A stretch of 64,000 nucleotides of DNA from an uncultured Myxococcales bacterium (GCA_903857665.1 CAIOFV010000136.1:30737-94736), one strand, 5' to 3'. Shown: positions 42,827 through 52,570, counted from the first letter of the stretch. Notes: a model not told the origin generated them from the sequence alone. A program made the numbers and translations.

Positions 42827-43930
42827 TCAGTTCGTCGCGGCCGTCTTCGCGTGGTACACGCAGTACGCGGGCAGCGAGGACGGCAGGCCGGCCGCGAACG
42901 GCGACGTGGTGGTGCCCCGCGGGTGGGCCTTGAAGAAGTCGATGATGTAGGCCGGCGGGTACCCGTCGGAGGGCGGCGTGTGGCCCTGGGTGTGCGGGCA
43001 CAGGATCACGTCGTGCCCCAGGCCGTTCAGCCACGCCAGGTCGTTTTCGTTCCAGACGTTGAAGTGGGCCGTGAACATCCCGGCCGCGGACCATTGGTCG
43101 GTCACGCCGCCGTGGAACGCCACCTGCACGTAGCCGGACGATGCGACCGGATCGGGCCAGTAGATCGGGAACGTCTCGTCGAAGTTGGCCGGGTCCCCGA
43201 GGTAGGCGCCCGACCACGTCAGCAGGGAAGCCATGCGATCGCCGCGCATGATGCCGATCAGGTCGGTCAGGATGCCGCCGGCCGAGAAGCCGACCGAGTG
43301 GATGTGGTCGGGATCCACGCCGTACTTCGCGTCCAGGCAGGCGAGCACCGCGTCGAACAGATCGACGTCGGGGTTCGGCTGGTGGATGTCGTTCGGCATG
43401 ATGTTCCAGTCCAGGAAGGCCGAGCCGTCGGCGAACGGCGTGACCAGCAGGAACGGCATGCGCGAATCGTTCACCGCCGGGCCCAGGATCTGGTTGTGGA
43501 AGTAGTTGACCTCGGAGCCTTCCTGGTTGCCGGGCGTGGCCGCGCCGACGAACCCGTGCCACAGGAAGATCAGCGGCCACTTGCCGCCCGGGCCCGTGGC
43601 GCCAGTCGGCACCGACAGCAGGAACCTGCGCGCGACGCCATCGACCGTCAGCGTGTTGATCGCGCTGGAACTGGGTGTCAGCGCCGCGCACTCGGGCGAC
43701 AACTGCGGCGCGGTGTCGGCGGGGACGTCGAGGGTGACGGGCACGTCCTCGGCCGGCACCTCGCGGTCCACGTCATCGACTGCGGGCACGTCGTCGCCAG
43801 GCAGCGCGACGTCCTCGTCCGCGGAGCCCGGGTCGGTGGGCGGGGTCGTGTCGGCGGTGCTGGAACTGCTGCTGCAAGCGATCGCGAACAACGCGGCAAA
43901 CAGGAACTGACCCGCGACACGCCGTACCAC
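42827..43930 (-). CDS. Lipoprotein esterase of the PHB-depolymerase/LpqC-like alpha/beta-hydrolase group
   Basis: 367 residues from a GTG with GGAGG upstream. Lipobox AIAC followed by a Ser cluster and an Asp/Val/Pro-rich stalk to about residue 85. The hydrolase domain shows [11 protein letters not shown] (oxyanion region), [15 protein letters not shown] with the catalytic Ser of GxSxG, and QGHTPP near the end with a candidate His. Such enzymes cut short-chain or feruloyl-type esters at the cell surface. The neighbours galE and the RTX lipoprotein suggest a surface polymer role, but no direct link is visible. Confidence 0.78.
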   Translation of the reverse strand: MVRRVAGQFLFAALFAIACSSSSSTADTTPPTDPGSADEDVALPGDDVPAVDDVDREVPAEDVPVTLDVPADTAPQLSPECAALTPSSSAINTLTVDGVARRFLLSVPTGATGPGGKWPLIFLWHGFVGAATPGNQEGSEVNYFHNQILGPAVNDSRMPFLLVTPFADGSAFLDWNIMPNDIHQPNPDVDLFDAVLACLDAKYGVDPDHIHSVGFSAGGILTDLIGIMRGDRMASLLTWSGAYLGDPANFDETFPIYWPDPVASSGYVQVAFHGGVTDQWSAAGMFTAHFNVWNENDLAWLNGLGHDVILCPHTQGHTPPSDGYPPAYIIDFFKAHPRGTTTSPFAAGLPSSLPAYCVYHAKTAATN

Positions 43931-44003
43931 GTCAACCTCCAGGCGAAACCAGGCGACGCTAGGATAGCGTCACATGGCGCGGCGCGAAAGGGGCCAGCCC
44001 GCC

Positions 44004-44058
44004 CGGGCACGAAGGCGCAAGCCCGACCGGTTTCTATACGTCGCGGGCGCGGTGCCCG
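44004..44058 (+). repeat. Palindromic repeat element, copy C
   Basis: Perfect 7-bp inverted ends CGGGCAC and GTGCCCG, 55 bp apart end to end. The left part GGCACGAAGGCGCAAGC matches copies A and B closely. It lies in the divergent promoter region between 43930 and 44090, so it could affect transcription of the RTX gene. Confidence 0.45.
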
Positions 44059-44089
44059 TAAGATCATTCGACACGGGAAGGAGGCTGTG

Positions 44090-46858
44090 ATGCGGCGACT
44101 GCGATCGGGAAGCGTCCTGTGCGCGTTCGTGCTGTCGGTGGCGGGCGGGGCCTCGTGCGGCGGGGGCGCTTCGAGCCGGGACGATCCCGGTGCAACGGAC
44201 ATCGCCCAGGAGGTCGGGGATCCGGGTCCAGCCGACGCGAGCGGCGAGGGACTTTTCGCGGACGACGGTCTCGTCGAAGACCATGGCGCCATCGACACCC
44301 CGCCGGACTCCGTCACTGATTCCCAGCCCGATTCGCCATCCGGCGACGTCGAACCGGACGCACCCCCGGTCTGCCCGGAGGGGTGGGCCCCGTGCGAGTC
44401 CGGCTGCGAGGACACCCGGAATGACCCGTTCAACTGCGGAACTTGCGCGCACCTTTGCGACGAGGGCATGGAATGCACGGCCGGCGAGTGCCAGCCGATC
44501 TGTGGTCCGGGCGAGGAACGCTGCGGCCACGGTCCCGAGTCGCTGTGCGTGGTGTTGGCGACGGACAGCCTGCACTGCGGCGGCTGCGACGCTCCCTGCC
44601 CGCCGGCCAACGCGTGCATCGGGTCGACCTGCACGGACGCGGGCCTCGCCGACCTCGGCGACGCGGGCGCCGGGTTCGACTGGGCCCTGCGATCCTGTTC
44701 CGTCGCCTCGGGCAGCGGATTCGGGGCGGACCAGGTGCTGACGCTGACGCTGACCGCCGGGCCATCCAACCTGTTCATCCTGGCCGCGGTCGGAGGGCGG
44801 ATCACGGTCAACGGCCACTATTGCGTGAACCCGGCCGGGAAGATCCTGCGGACCGAGGGGACGCCGGACGCCGCGGTCAGGAAGATCGTGGTGCTGGGGC
44901 AGGTCGACCAGGCGGAAACCCTGCTGCTGGACCTGCTGCAGGGGGCGTTCGGCCCGATCCTGTCCGGCGCGAACGGCACCGGGATCGACGTGAACCTGGG
45001 TGCGAGCCTGGGAGACGTCTTCCAGGTTCGCGGCACGAACGGGGCCGACATCGTGACGATGGGCGAAGGCGAGCCGGGCGAACTCTTCCTGGACCTTTCG
45101 GGGGACCTGAAGGCGGATGTCCGGGTGCGGAACGCGGAGTTCGTGGACGTGGCCCTGGTGGGCGGGGATGACACCCTGACCGCGGCGGGCGGGGTTCTGC
45201 TGCCGTCGGGGTTGTGGGCCGGGGCGACGAGGCTGGCGCCCGTCGGCGTCACTCCGCTGCGCCTGTTTGGCGGTGAGGGCGCCGACACGCTGCAGGGTGG
45301 CAACGGCGACGACTGGCTGGACGGCGGTCCCGGGAACGACACCTTCCTGACGTCGTCGGGGGCCGTTGGCGATGGTGCGGACGTCTATGTGGGCGGGGAC
45401 GGGACCGACACCATGGACTACAGCGGGCGCACGCAGTCCGTGAACGTGACCATCGGGCCGGCGCACGCGACCGTCCGGGGGATCATCGACCTGGCGACCC
45501 TGTCGTACCCGTCGGACCTGGCGGGCCAGACGTTCCGCTTCCTGCTGGACGACGGCGCGGTGACGACGGTTCCCTTCGGGGCGCCGGAGTCCCCGGACGA
45601 CGTCGTGGCGCAGATCAACATCGCTGCGAACGCGACCGTGGCGTCCCTGGAATCCGGGTTCCTGGTGCTGTCCAGCCCTTCCAGCGGGCCCCGGTCCAGC
45701 GTTCGCGTGCTGGATGGCGGCGCGGTGCTGGCGACGCTGGGCCTTCCCGTGACGCGCGTCGATGGCGCGCAGCCGGACGACGGCCAGGCAGGCGAGGGGG
45801 ACGACGTCACCTGGACCGTCGAGAACCTGGTCGGCGGCACGGGGGACGACTTCCTGTACGGCAGCGACCGCGTCAACGTCATCCGAGGGGGGCCGGGCAA
45901 CGACACGCTCGATGGGGGCGCGCCGAACGTCGAGTGCCCGGAGGGTGGCGGGGACGTGCTGCGGGGCGACGAGGGAGACGACCGGATCGTGATGCGCGCG
46001 ATCAGTTGCGGGACGGTCGTGCAGGGCGGCAACGGGCGGGACACGGTGGACTACTCCGGCCGCGTGGCGCGCGTCGAGGTTTCGCTGGACGGCGTAGCGA
46101 ACGACGGGGACCCCCTGGCATACGGCGGGCTGGGCGAACGGGGCAACGTCAGCGCGGTCGATATCGAGGTCGTGCTGGGCGGCTGGGGGGACGACTTCCT
46201 GGTGGGCAGCGAGCATGACGACGAGCTTCACGGCGGCTACGGGAAAGACACGCTGGCGGGGCGGGGCGGCAACGACACCCTGGTCGGCGGCCCGGGCGAC
46301 GACCTGCTGAACGGCGGCGAAGGCGACGACGTGTTCCTGGAGGGCGGGAGGGACGACGCGTACCTGTATCCCATGCCCGTTGAACGGGGCGCTGGCAACG
46401 ACCTGCTGAACGGAGGCAACGGTTTCGACAAGGTGGACTACGGCGGGCGGACGTCCGGCGTGAAGGTCACCCTGTGCGTCAACGAGGCCCTGACCGGCTG
46501 GCCGACGGGGACGCCGCCCCCCGAGTGCGAGGACGCCGACGGTGATCCCGCGCAGATCGAGGCGGACAACGTGGTGAACGTCGAGTGGCTGGTCGGCGGC
46601 AGCGGGAACGACCAGTTCTTCGGAACCGCGGCGAACGAGACCTTCGAAGGTGGAGCGGGCAACGACACCCTGGTTGGCGGCGATGGCAGCGACCAGTTGT
46701 TCGGCGGCGAGGGCGACGACACGCTGCTGGGCGGGCCCGGCGACGACTTCCTGGAGGGCGGTCCCGGCAACGACGTGCTGGACGGGGGTCCGGGCGAGGG
46801 CGACATGTGCGTTTCCGACGCGGACGATCTGGCCCCGGTCGTGAACTGCGAGATGTGA
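44090..46858 (+). CDS. Large lipoprotein with Cys-rich modules and RTX (haemolysin-type) calcium repeats
   Basis: 922 residues from the ATG at 44090, with AAGGAGG five bases upstream; the huge open frame before it is a shadow. Signal with lipobox GASC, then an Asp/Pro-rich stalk. A Cys-rich part follows (residues about 95-180: CPEGWAPCESGC, FNCGTCAHLC, LHCGGCDAPCPP), of a type common in Myxococcota. A strand-rich domain comes next, then many nonapeptide repeats GGxGxDxLx (GGNGDDWLDGGPGND, GGNDTLVGGPGDDLLNGG, GGEGDDTLLGGPGDD) in three blocks up to the C-terminus. RTX repeats fold on calcium outside the cell. Most RTX proteins leave by type I secretion; a lipid-anchored one uses Sec instead. 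Confidence 0.85.
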   Translation: MRRLRSGSVLCAFVLSVAGGASCGGGASSRDDPGATDIAQEVGDPGPADASGEGLFADDGLVEDHGAIDTPPDSVTDSQPDSPSGDVEPDAPPVCPEGWAPCESGCEDTRNDPFNCGTCAHLCDEGMECTAGECQPICGPGEERCGHGPESLCVVLATDSLHCGGCDAPCPPANACIGSTCTDAGLADLGDAGAGFDWALRSCSVASGSGFGADQVLTLTLTAGPSNLFILAAVGGRITVNGHYCVNPAGKILRTEGTPDAAVRKIVVLGQVDQAETLLLDLLQGAFGPILSGANGTGIDVNLGASLGDVFQVRGTNGADIVTMGEGEPGELFLDLSGDLKADVRVRNAEFVDVALVGGDDTLTAAGGVLLPSGLWAGATRLAPVGVTPLRLFGGEGADTLQGGNGDDWLDGGPGNDTFLTSSGAVGDGADVYVGGDGTDTMDYSGRTQSVNVTIGPAHATVRGIIDLATLSYPSDLAGQTFRFLLDDGAVTTVPFGAPESPDDVVAQINIAANATVASLESGFLVLSSPSSGPRSSVRVLDGGAVLATLGLPVTRVDGAQPDDGQAGEGDDVTWTVENLVGGTGDDFLYGSDRVNVIRGGPGNDTLDGGAPNVECPEGGGDVLRGDEGDDRIVMRAISCGTVVQGGNGRDTVDYSGRVARVEVSLDGVANDGDPLAYGGLGERGNVSAVDIEVVLGGWGDDFLVGSEHDDELHGGYGKDTLAGRGGNDTLVGGPGDDLLNGGEGDDVFLEGGRDDAYLYPMPVERGAGNDLLNGGNGFDKVDYGGRTSGVKVTLCVNEALTGWPTGTPPPECEDADGDPAQIEADNVVNVEWLVGGSGNDQFFGTAANETFEGGAGNDTLVGGDGSDQLFGGEGDDTLLGGPGDDFLEGGPGNDVLDGGPGEGDMCVSDADDLAPVVNCEM

Positions 46859-46908
46859 TCGCGGGCGCGGGTTCCGGCGTTCGGGGCAGGGCGTCCCGGC
46901 GGAGGGCG

Positions 46909-47883
46909 TCAGCGCTTCGACGCGGGGGCCAGCAGCGCGCAGTCGCATCCCCACGACGCGGGCGCCTTGGCGCAGATGCGCGCCGCGATGATCCGGTGGC
47001 CGTCCTTGTTCGGGTGGATGTGGTCGAAGGCGCGCAGGTCCTTGCGCAGGTACCAGCGCGGGATCTCGCGGGCCTGGGCCAGGATGCGGGCGCGCTCGGC
47101 GGCGCGTTTCTCGGCGGTGAGGTCCTCGATGGTCGCCTTCACGTCGGGATCGGAGTCGATCCGGGCGGCCAGGGGACCTTCCGGGCGCGGGTCGGCGTCG
47201 CGGTCCCGCAGTTCGCTGTCGTACAGGTCCACCGACACGTCGGGCAGGTCGCCTGGCTGCCACGCGGACAGGCCCGCGGCCTTCTTGCCCAGCGCCTGCG
47301 CGGGCGTCAGGCGACCCATCGTGAAGTCGCACGCCTTGCGGGTGTTGTCCTGCCGGCGGATGCCCGCGAACCCCGCCCAGCGCTTGTCCGATTCGTCGCC
47401 CCAGGGCCCCAGCGTCAGCCCGAGGACCTTCAGGCCGGCGCCGTGGGCGTCCCGGTAGATGCCCAGCACGTCCAGGTTGGTCTGCTCGGGGTTGCCGACG
47501 CTGTTGAGGCCGCCCATCACCAGCGTCCAGCGCTCGCCGGTGCCGCCCCAGCCCTTCGAAAGGTTGGGGTTCTGCAGCACCTGCATGTCGAAGCGGGCCT
47601 TGATGGCCGCGGCGCCCAGGCGCGCCTTGGCCAGGTTGACGATCTCGACATTCTTGCACGCGCCCTGCAACTGCTCGGCGAACCCGCCGGGGAACTCGGC
47701 GACGGACCCGCCCACGACGACCGCCTTGACCGGGCGGTCGGTCGCGAAGGACCAGGTGCCGACGGTTTCGTCGTCGCCCGGTTTCGCGGTTGCGACTCCG
47801 GCCGGGCCCCCGATTCCCGCGATTGCCAGCAACGCCAGGATCGTCGGGGCCGGGAACCGCGCCATGGACCTCGATGTGGACAC
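46909..47883 (-). CDS. Exported SGNH/GDSL-hydrolase-like protein
   Basis: 324 residues from the GTG at 47883, with GGGAGG upstream. Signal peptide ends around GVATAK. SGNH blocks are present with changes: VVVGGSVAEFPGG carries the candidate Ser (about residue 60; GGS in place of GDS), MGGLNSVGN supplies Gly and Asn, and FDHIHPNKDGH near the end has the Asp-x-x-His pair (about 287 and 290). It lies divergent from an MBOAT gene, the usual partner of SGNH proteins in polysaccharide O-acetylation (as AlgI with AlgJ/AlgX), so it may transfer or remove acetyl groups in the periplasm. The 238-base gap upstream holds no gene. Confidence 0.75.
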   Translation of the reverse strand: MSTSRSMARFPAPTILALLAIAGIGGPAGVATAKPGDDETVGTWSFATDRPVKAVVVGGSVAEFPGGFAEQLQGACKNVEIVNLAKARLGAAAIKARFDMQVLQNPNLSKGWGGTGERWTLVMGGLNSVGNPEQTNLDVLGIYRDAHGAGLKVLGLTLGPWGDESDKRWAGFAGIRRQDNTRKACDFTMGRLTPAQALGKKAAGLSAWQPGDLPDVSVDLYDSELRDRDADPRPEGPLAARIDSDPDVKATIEDLTAEKRAAERARILAQAREIPRWYLRKDLRAFDHIHPNKDGHRIIAARICAKAPASWGCDCALLAPASKR

Positions 47884-48121
47884 GTGAGCCTCCCGCGTGC
47901 GTCGGAACCGGATGGTAACCGAAGCCCGGCGGCACCGGCGAACGCGCGACACGGTCGGCGAATTGCTGAAGGATTCCAATGGCCAGGTCGTCCGCTTGGC
48001 GGCGACCCCCGGACGGCGCATACAATCGGGCGCTCGCCTGCACGATCCGACGGGGGGACGCGTCAGGCCGGGCGACGCCGGCAGGGCGTTCCCCCTACCG
48101 CAGGATGCCAGGCCGTCGATC

Positions 48122-49543
48122 ATGCTGTTCCACAGCCTCGATTACATCCTCTTCCTGGCCGTCGCGGTCGCGGGCTTCTGGGCGCTGATCCGGCATGACC
48201 GCTGGCGCCTGCTGTTCCTGTTCCTGATGTCCTGCCGGTTCTACATGGTCTGGAACCCGTACTACGTGGGCCTGGTGCTGTCGAACATCGTCATCGACTA
48301 CGTGGTGCAGCGGCGCATCGCGGCCACCGACGACGCGCGAAAGCGGAAGGCCTGGCTGGGACTCAGCCTGGCCTGGAACCTGGGCGCGCTGGGCCTGTTC
48401 AAGTACTTCAACTTCTTCGTGGGGGCGGCGGCCGACAGCCTGGGGTTCCTGGGACTGGACGTGCCGCGGCCCTACCTCGCCGTGCTGCTGCCGGTGGGCA
48501 TCTCGTTCTACACGTTCCAGACGATGTCCTGCGTGATCGACGTGTACCGCCGGCGCGCCCCGCCCCCGGAAAGCCTGCTGCACTACGCGACCTACCTGCT
48601 GTACTTCCCGCACCTGGTTGCGGGGCCCATCGTCCGCGGGCACCTGCTGCTGCCGCAACTGCTGACGCGGCCGGCGCTGACGCCCGAGATGGTGGGGCAG
48701 GCCCTGTTCCTGATCCTCAAGGGCCTGCTGAAGAAGGTCGTCATCGCGGACTTCCTGAGCGTGAACCTGGTGGACCGGATGTTCGACAACCCGTCGGCAT
48801 ATACGTCGCTGGAGGTGCTGGTCGCCCTGTACGCCTACACGATGCAGATCTACTGCGACTTTTCGGGGTACACGGACGTGGCCCGCGGGTCCGCGATGCT
48901 GATGGGCTTCACGCTGCCGGAAAACTTCGATCGGCCCTACCTGTCCACCAGCCCGGCGGCGTTCTGGCGCCGCTGGCACATGACGCTGTCGTCGTGGCTG
49001 CGGGACTACGTGTACTTCCCGCTGGGCGGCTCGAAGGGATCGCCGTTCAGGACCTACTTCAACCTGTGGCTGACGCTGTTCCTGATCGGGATCTGGCACG
49101 GGGCGTCGTGGAACTTCGTCATCTACGGCGCGCTGCACGGCGGCGCGATGGTGGTGCACCGCTTCTTCTACAAGCGGTCGGGGCGGAACAAGGACACACG
49201 CGATGCGCAGTGGTTGACGGTGCTGAAGATCGCCGCGACGTTCCACTTCGTGGTGCTGTCGCGCATCCTGTTCCGGTCGCCCAGCCTGGGCGCAGCCGGG
49301 ATGGTGACGTCGCAGCTGTTCAAGGGGACCACGTCGATGGCCCAGGTCCCGTGGACGGTGTGGGCGGTGCTGCTGGCGTCGTTCGCGATCCACTGGTCGC
49401 CGAAGCGGTTCATGGGGATCGCGCGGGATCTGTTCGTGGGGCTGCCGGCGCCGGCCCAGGGGCTGGTGCTGGCGATCGCCGGCGTCGTGATGATGAAGAT
49501 GTCGTCGAGCCAGGTGGTTCCGTACATCTATTTCCAGTTCTAG
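48122..49543 (+). CDS. MBOAT-family O-acyltransferase (AlgI/PatA-like)
   Basis: 473 residues from the ATG at 48122 (MLFHSLDYILFL), the typical start of the AlgI-like group; the ribosome site is weak. About eleven transmembrane segments. Diagnostic blocks are FKYFNFF, LPVGISFYTFQTMSCVIDVYRR, FPHLVAGPI, and DFSGYTDVARGSA followed by FWRRWHMTLSSWLRDYVYFPLGGSKG. The catalytic His is in GIWHGASWNF (about residue 326), with a second in ALHGG (339). It should pass acetyl groups across the inner membrane for polymer acetylation. SGNH partners are encoded on both sides. The next gene on this strand begins 90 bases later, with palindromic element B between. Confidence 0.92.
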   Translation: MLFHSLDYILFLAVAVAGFWALIRHDRWRLLFLFLMSCRFYMVWNPYYVGLVLSNIVIDYVVQRRIAATDDARKRKAWLGLSLAWNLGALGLFKYFNFFVGAAADSLGFLGLDVPRPYLAVLLPVGISFYTFQTMSCVIDVYRRRAPPPESLLHYATYLLYFPHLVAGPIVRGHLLLPQLLTRPALTPEMVGQALFLILKGLLKKVVIADFLSVNLVDRMFDNPSAYTSLEVLVALYAYTMQIYCDFSGYTDVARGSAMLMGFTLPENFDRPYLSTSPAAFWRRWHMTLSSWLRDYVYFPLGGSKGSPFRTYFNLWLTLFLIGIWHGASWNFVIYGALHGGAMVVHRFFYKRSGRNKDTRDAQWLTVLKIAATFHFVVLSRILFRSPSLGAAGMVTSQLFKGTTSMAQVPWTVWAVLLASFAIHWSPKRFMGIARDLFVGLPAPAQGLVLAIAGVVMMKMSSSQVVPYIYFQF

Positions 49544-49548
49544 GGGCT

Positions 49549-49610
49549 GGCCCGAGCACGAAGGCGGAGGCGCGAACTTATTCGCGCCGTAGACGGAGTC
49601 GCCTCGGGCC
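49549..49610 (+). repeat. Palindromic repeat element, copy B
   Basis: 62 bp with perfect 8-bp inverted ends GGCCCGAG and CTCGGGCC. A second hairpin GGCGCGAA-CTTA-TTCGCGCC sits inside (49569-49588). It lies between the MBOAT stop and the next start, so it may also act as a processing or attenuation site. Confidence 0.55.
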
Positions 49611-49632
49611 CACTCGATATTGGAGCTGTTGC

Positions 49633-51375
49633 ATGGGCGACGTGGAGCGGAAGGACGACGGGGATCGGCAGGAGGAGGCGGCCGCCGCGACCGGGACGAT
49701 CCGCACGGAAGCGATCCGCGACGCGGGGCAGGACGAGGCGGGGTTCGGGGCGCAGTACGCCCAGGCCTCGCTGCCGAAGAACGAATTGAAGGAGCCGGTC
49801 CCTGTGGCGGGCCCCGGCGACGACGGGAACTGGCGCACGCGCTGGCCGGCCCTCAAGCGGCTGCTGACCGCGTCGGGGACGTTCGTGGCGATGGCGCTGG
49901 TGACCTACGCGATCCCGGGGATGGACGCGTTGCGGCCGTGGGTCCCGGGCGAACCGGTGCCGATGGCCAAGATGCTGTTCCTGAAGACGGGCGGCGAGGG
50001 GGTGTCGGGCGGCGGCGCGACGGCGGACGGGCCGATGACACCCGAACAGGCGCGGGCGGCGGCCGAACAGTCGCTGGGCAAGGACCTGGCCAAGAACCTG
50101 TCCCCGGAGACGCTGGCGGCGGGCGACGGGGCCGAGGTGCCGGACGTGCCGGAAACGCACGCGGGCATCACGATCGCGCCCGAGGAGATGGAGGGGCTGG
50201 TCCGCGAGATCGAGGACCCGTCGGGCCACGCGCTGGACGCCTTCTACGCGTCGCTGGCCCGGACCGCGAAGGGGACGGCCGGCGCCGTGACGCGGATCGC
50301 CCACTGGGGGGATTCGACGATCGCCGCGGACGACGTGACCGGCACGCTGCGGCGCAAGTTCCAGAAGCGGTTCGGCGACGCGGGGCACGGCTTCATGCTG
50401 GTGGGCAAGGGCTCGCTGCCCTACCGCCATAAGGACGTGACCTGGGACGAGCCCCGGAACTGGAACGTGCACTCGGTGATTTCCGACGAACGGAAGGACG
50501 GGCGGTACGGGTACGGCGGCTTCCTGCAGCGGGGCACGACGGGCGCGAAGGCGACGTTCGGGACCGTCGAGCAGGGGCCCGTGGGCCGCAGCCTGTCGCG
50601 GTTCGAACTGTGGTACCAGGCGCACCCGGAGGCCGGGACGATCGACGTGATGGTCGACGGCGGCGCGCCGCAGGCCGTGCCGATGAAGGCGGGCGGGGTC
50701 GAGGATCGCTGGTGGGCCACCGAGGTCCCGGACGGGCCGCACCAGGTCGTGGTGAAGGTGGCGGGCGGCGGCGATGCCCGGGTTTACGGCGTGGCCATGG
50801 AGCGCGGGGGGCCGGGCGTCGTGTACGACTCGATGGGCATCGTGGGCGCCCGGGCGAACCGGCTGCTGAACGCCGATGCCGACCATTTCGCGGAACAGGT
50901 GAAGCACCGGGCGCCGGACCTGCTGGTCATCGCCTTCGGCGGCAACGAGGCGGGCGACGAGCGCATGAACGTGGAAAAGTACCGCGAGGGGCTGGCGAAG
51001 GTGGTCCGCGAGGTGCGCGCCGGCCGGCCCGAGGCGTCGTGCCTGCTGCTGGCCCCGCTGGACCAGGGCGAGGTCGGGCCGCGGGGCGGCGTGCGGACGA
51101 TGCCGACCATCCCGAAGATCGTCGAGTCGCAGCGAATCGTGGCCGCGGCGGAAGGGTGCGCGTTCTTCGACACGTGGACCGCGATGGGCGGCAGCGGCGC
51201 GATGGGGCGGTGGTACAAGTCCAAGCCGCGCCTGGGGTGGGGCGACTACCGCCACGCCTCCCCGGCGGGATACGAGGTCATCGGCAACCTGTTCTACAAG
51301 GCGCTGCTGAAGGGGTTCGCGGGGTGGCTGGCGCGGCCAGCCGAAGCAACTCCCGCAGCAGCGCCGCCCCCATGA
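49633..51375 (+). CDS. Membrane-anchored SGNH/GDSL-hydrolase-like protein (AlgX/PatB-type partner)
   Basis: 580 residues from the ATG at 49633, GGAG seven bases upstream. The first 75 residues are charged and cytoplasmic; one transmembrane segment follows (about 78-95). A Gly/Ala/Glu-rich linker leads to the SGNH domain from about residue 195. Ser of AHWGDST is near 228, the GGNEAGD block gives the Asn, and DYRHASPAGY gives Asp 538 and His 541, so the triad looks complete. Placed right after the MBOAT gene, it is the likely periplasmic acetyltransferase of the cassette. It is a paralogue of the convergent protein at 51278-52570: both share IEDPSGHALDAF and RFGDAGHG. The last 98 bases overlap that gene tail to tail. 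Confidence 0.82.
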   Translation: MGDVERKDDGDRQEEAAAATGTIRTEAIRDAGQDEAGFGAQYAQASLPKNELKEPVPVAGPGDDGNWRTRWPALKRLLTASGTFVAMALVTYAIPGMDALRPWVPGEPVPMAKMLFLKTGGEGVSGGGATADGPMTPEQARAAAEQSLGKDLAKNLSPETLAAGDGAEVPDVPETHAGITIAPEEMEGLVREIEDPSGHALDAFYASLARTAKGTAGAVTRIAHWGDSTIAADDVTGTLRRKFQKRFGDAGHGFMLVGKGSLPYRHKDVTWDEPRNWNVHSVISDERKDGRYGYGGFLQRGTTGAKATFGTVEQGPVGRSLSRFELWYQAHPEAGTIDVMVDGGAPQAVPMKAGGVEDRWWATEVPDGPHQVVVKVAGGGDARVYGVAMERGGPGVVYDSMGIVGARANRLLNADADHFAEQVKHRAPDLLVIAFGGNEAGDERMNVEKYREGLAKVVREVRAGRPEASCLLLAPLDQGEVGPRGGVRTMPTIPKIVESQRIVAAAEGCAFFDTWTAMGGSGAMGRWYKSKPRLGWGDYRHASPAGYEVIGNLFYKALLKGFAGWLARPAEATPAAAPPP

Positions 51376-52570
51376 CCGAATAGCCCTCGGCAGTCAGGTG
51401 CACGTGGTCCGAGGACCCGAGGGGCGGGTTCGCCCGGATCCACGTCCGCATGCCGCCGTCGCCGCCCATCAGCGCCGCCGCGTCGAAGAACCCGCACCCG
51501 GCGTCGGCGGACACGCGGCGCTGCACGGCGGTGATCTGGGCGCGACGGGGCCGCGGGCCCCACTCGTCATCGGGCAGCGGCACCGGGCGATCGGTCGGGC
51601 CGATCAACAGGCAGGACGCCTCGGGCGCGGCCGCCTTCACGCGGGCGACGGCGGCTGCCAGGGACGCCTCGTAGTCCGCGATCGGGACGTCGTCATCACC
51701 CGACTCGTTGGTGCCGTAGGACAGGATCACGAGGTCGGGCCGGCGGCGCGCGACCTGCTCGCGGAACAGCGGTTCGTCCCAGTGCAGCAGGGATTCGGCG
51801 CGGGATCCGGGGATGCCCAGGGTATCGAGCACCACACCGGGGGTGCGGCGTTCCAGCAGCACGCCGAACAGGCGCACCTCGCCGTCGCCGACCGGGCGGA
51901 TCTCGATGGTGTGGCCGGCGTCCTTGAGGTCGAAGGCCTCGTGGCCGGGCGCGGGCGATTCGGCGGCCGTGGCGACGCGGCGGGCACGGCGCCCGTCGAT
52001 GCGGACGTCGAAGGCGCCGCCGCCGGGCTGCCGCAGGTACCACGCCTCGACGATCGACGCCTTGCGCCCCACCGGGTTGTCGCGGGTGGTCGACACGCGG
52101 ACCCAGTCGTCGGCGGAATCGGAACGCACGCTGGCGCCGGCGATCCCGTACAGGCCGTCGGCGCGGGCGTCGGCCTTGTCCACGCGATCGCAGATCCAGC
52201 CGTCGGACGCGGCGAGGTTGACGTCCGAGTGGCGGTAGTGTCGCCAGGGATTCCCCGGCAGCACCAGCCCGTGGCCCGCGTCGCCGAAGCGCTGCTGCAG
52301 GCCGCGGCGCAGGAACCCGGTGTACAGATCGCCCGCGGTGTGCGACGCGCCCCAGGCCAGGATGTGCGCGGTGCCCTGGCGGGACGCGGCACCACGAAGG
52401 GCGGCCGCGAAGGCGTCCAGGGCGTGCCCCGACGGGTCCTCGATGGGCGTTTCGACCGCGACGGACGGCAGGGGAGGCGGGGGCGCGAAACGGGTCGAAG
52501 GGGCGCGGGCCGCCACCGGCGTGCACGCCAGCAGCGCCAGCGCGAGGGCCGTCAACGCGCACGGCTTCAT
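51278..52570 (-). CDS. Exported SGNH/GDSL-hydrolase-like protein, convergent paralogue
   Basis: 430 residues from the ATG at 52570, with GAGGGGG upstream. Signal peptide with a possible lipobox (LLAC). The SGNH domain shows AWGASHTAG with Ser about 76 (GAS where the paralogue has GDS), LSYGTNESGDDD with Asn, and DHVHLTAEGY with the Asp/His pair. Compared with the paralogue it lacks the transmembrane anchor and linker. A 36-bp stretch of the two genes (50209-50244 and 52409-52444 inverted) is nearly identical, consistent with an inverted duplication. The C-terminal 32 codons overlap the paralogue's end on the other strand, and both tails are low-complexity. Confidence 0.8.
   Translation of the reverse strand: MKPCALTALALALLACTPVAARAPSTRFAPPPPLPSVAVETPIEDPSGHALDAFAAALRGAASRQGTAHILAWGASHTAGDLYTGFLRRGLQQRFGDAGHGLVLPGNPWRHYRHSDVNLAASDGWICDRVDKADARADGLYGIAGASVRSDSADDWVRVSTTRDNPVGRKASIVEAWYLRQPGGGAFDVRIDGRRARRVATAAESPAPGHEAFDLKDAGHTIEIRPVGDGEVRLFGVLLERRTPGVVLDTLGIPGSRAESLLHWDEPLFREQVARRRPDLVILSYGTNESGDDDVPIADYEASLAAAVARVKAAAPEASCLLIGPTDRPVPLPDDEWGPRPRRAQITAVQRRVSADAGCGFFDAAALMGGDGGMRTWIRANPPLGSSDHVHLTAEGYSVMGAALLRELLRLAAPATPRTPSAAPCRTGCR

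Noticed and set aside
42821..44086. N-terminal extension of the RTX lipoprotein frame by about 420 codons
   Set aside because: The extension is antisense to the esterase gene, while the ATG at 44090 has a strong ribosome site and starts a lipoprotein signal.
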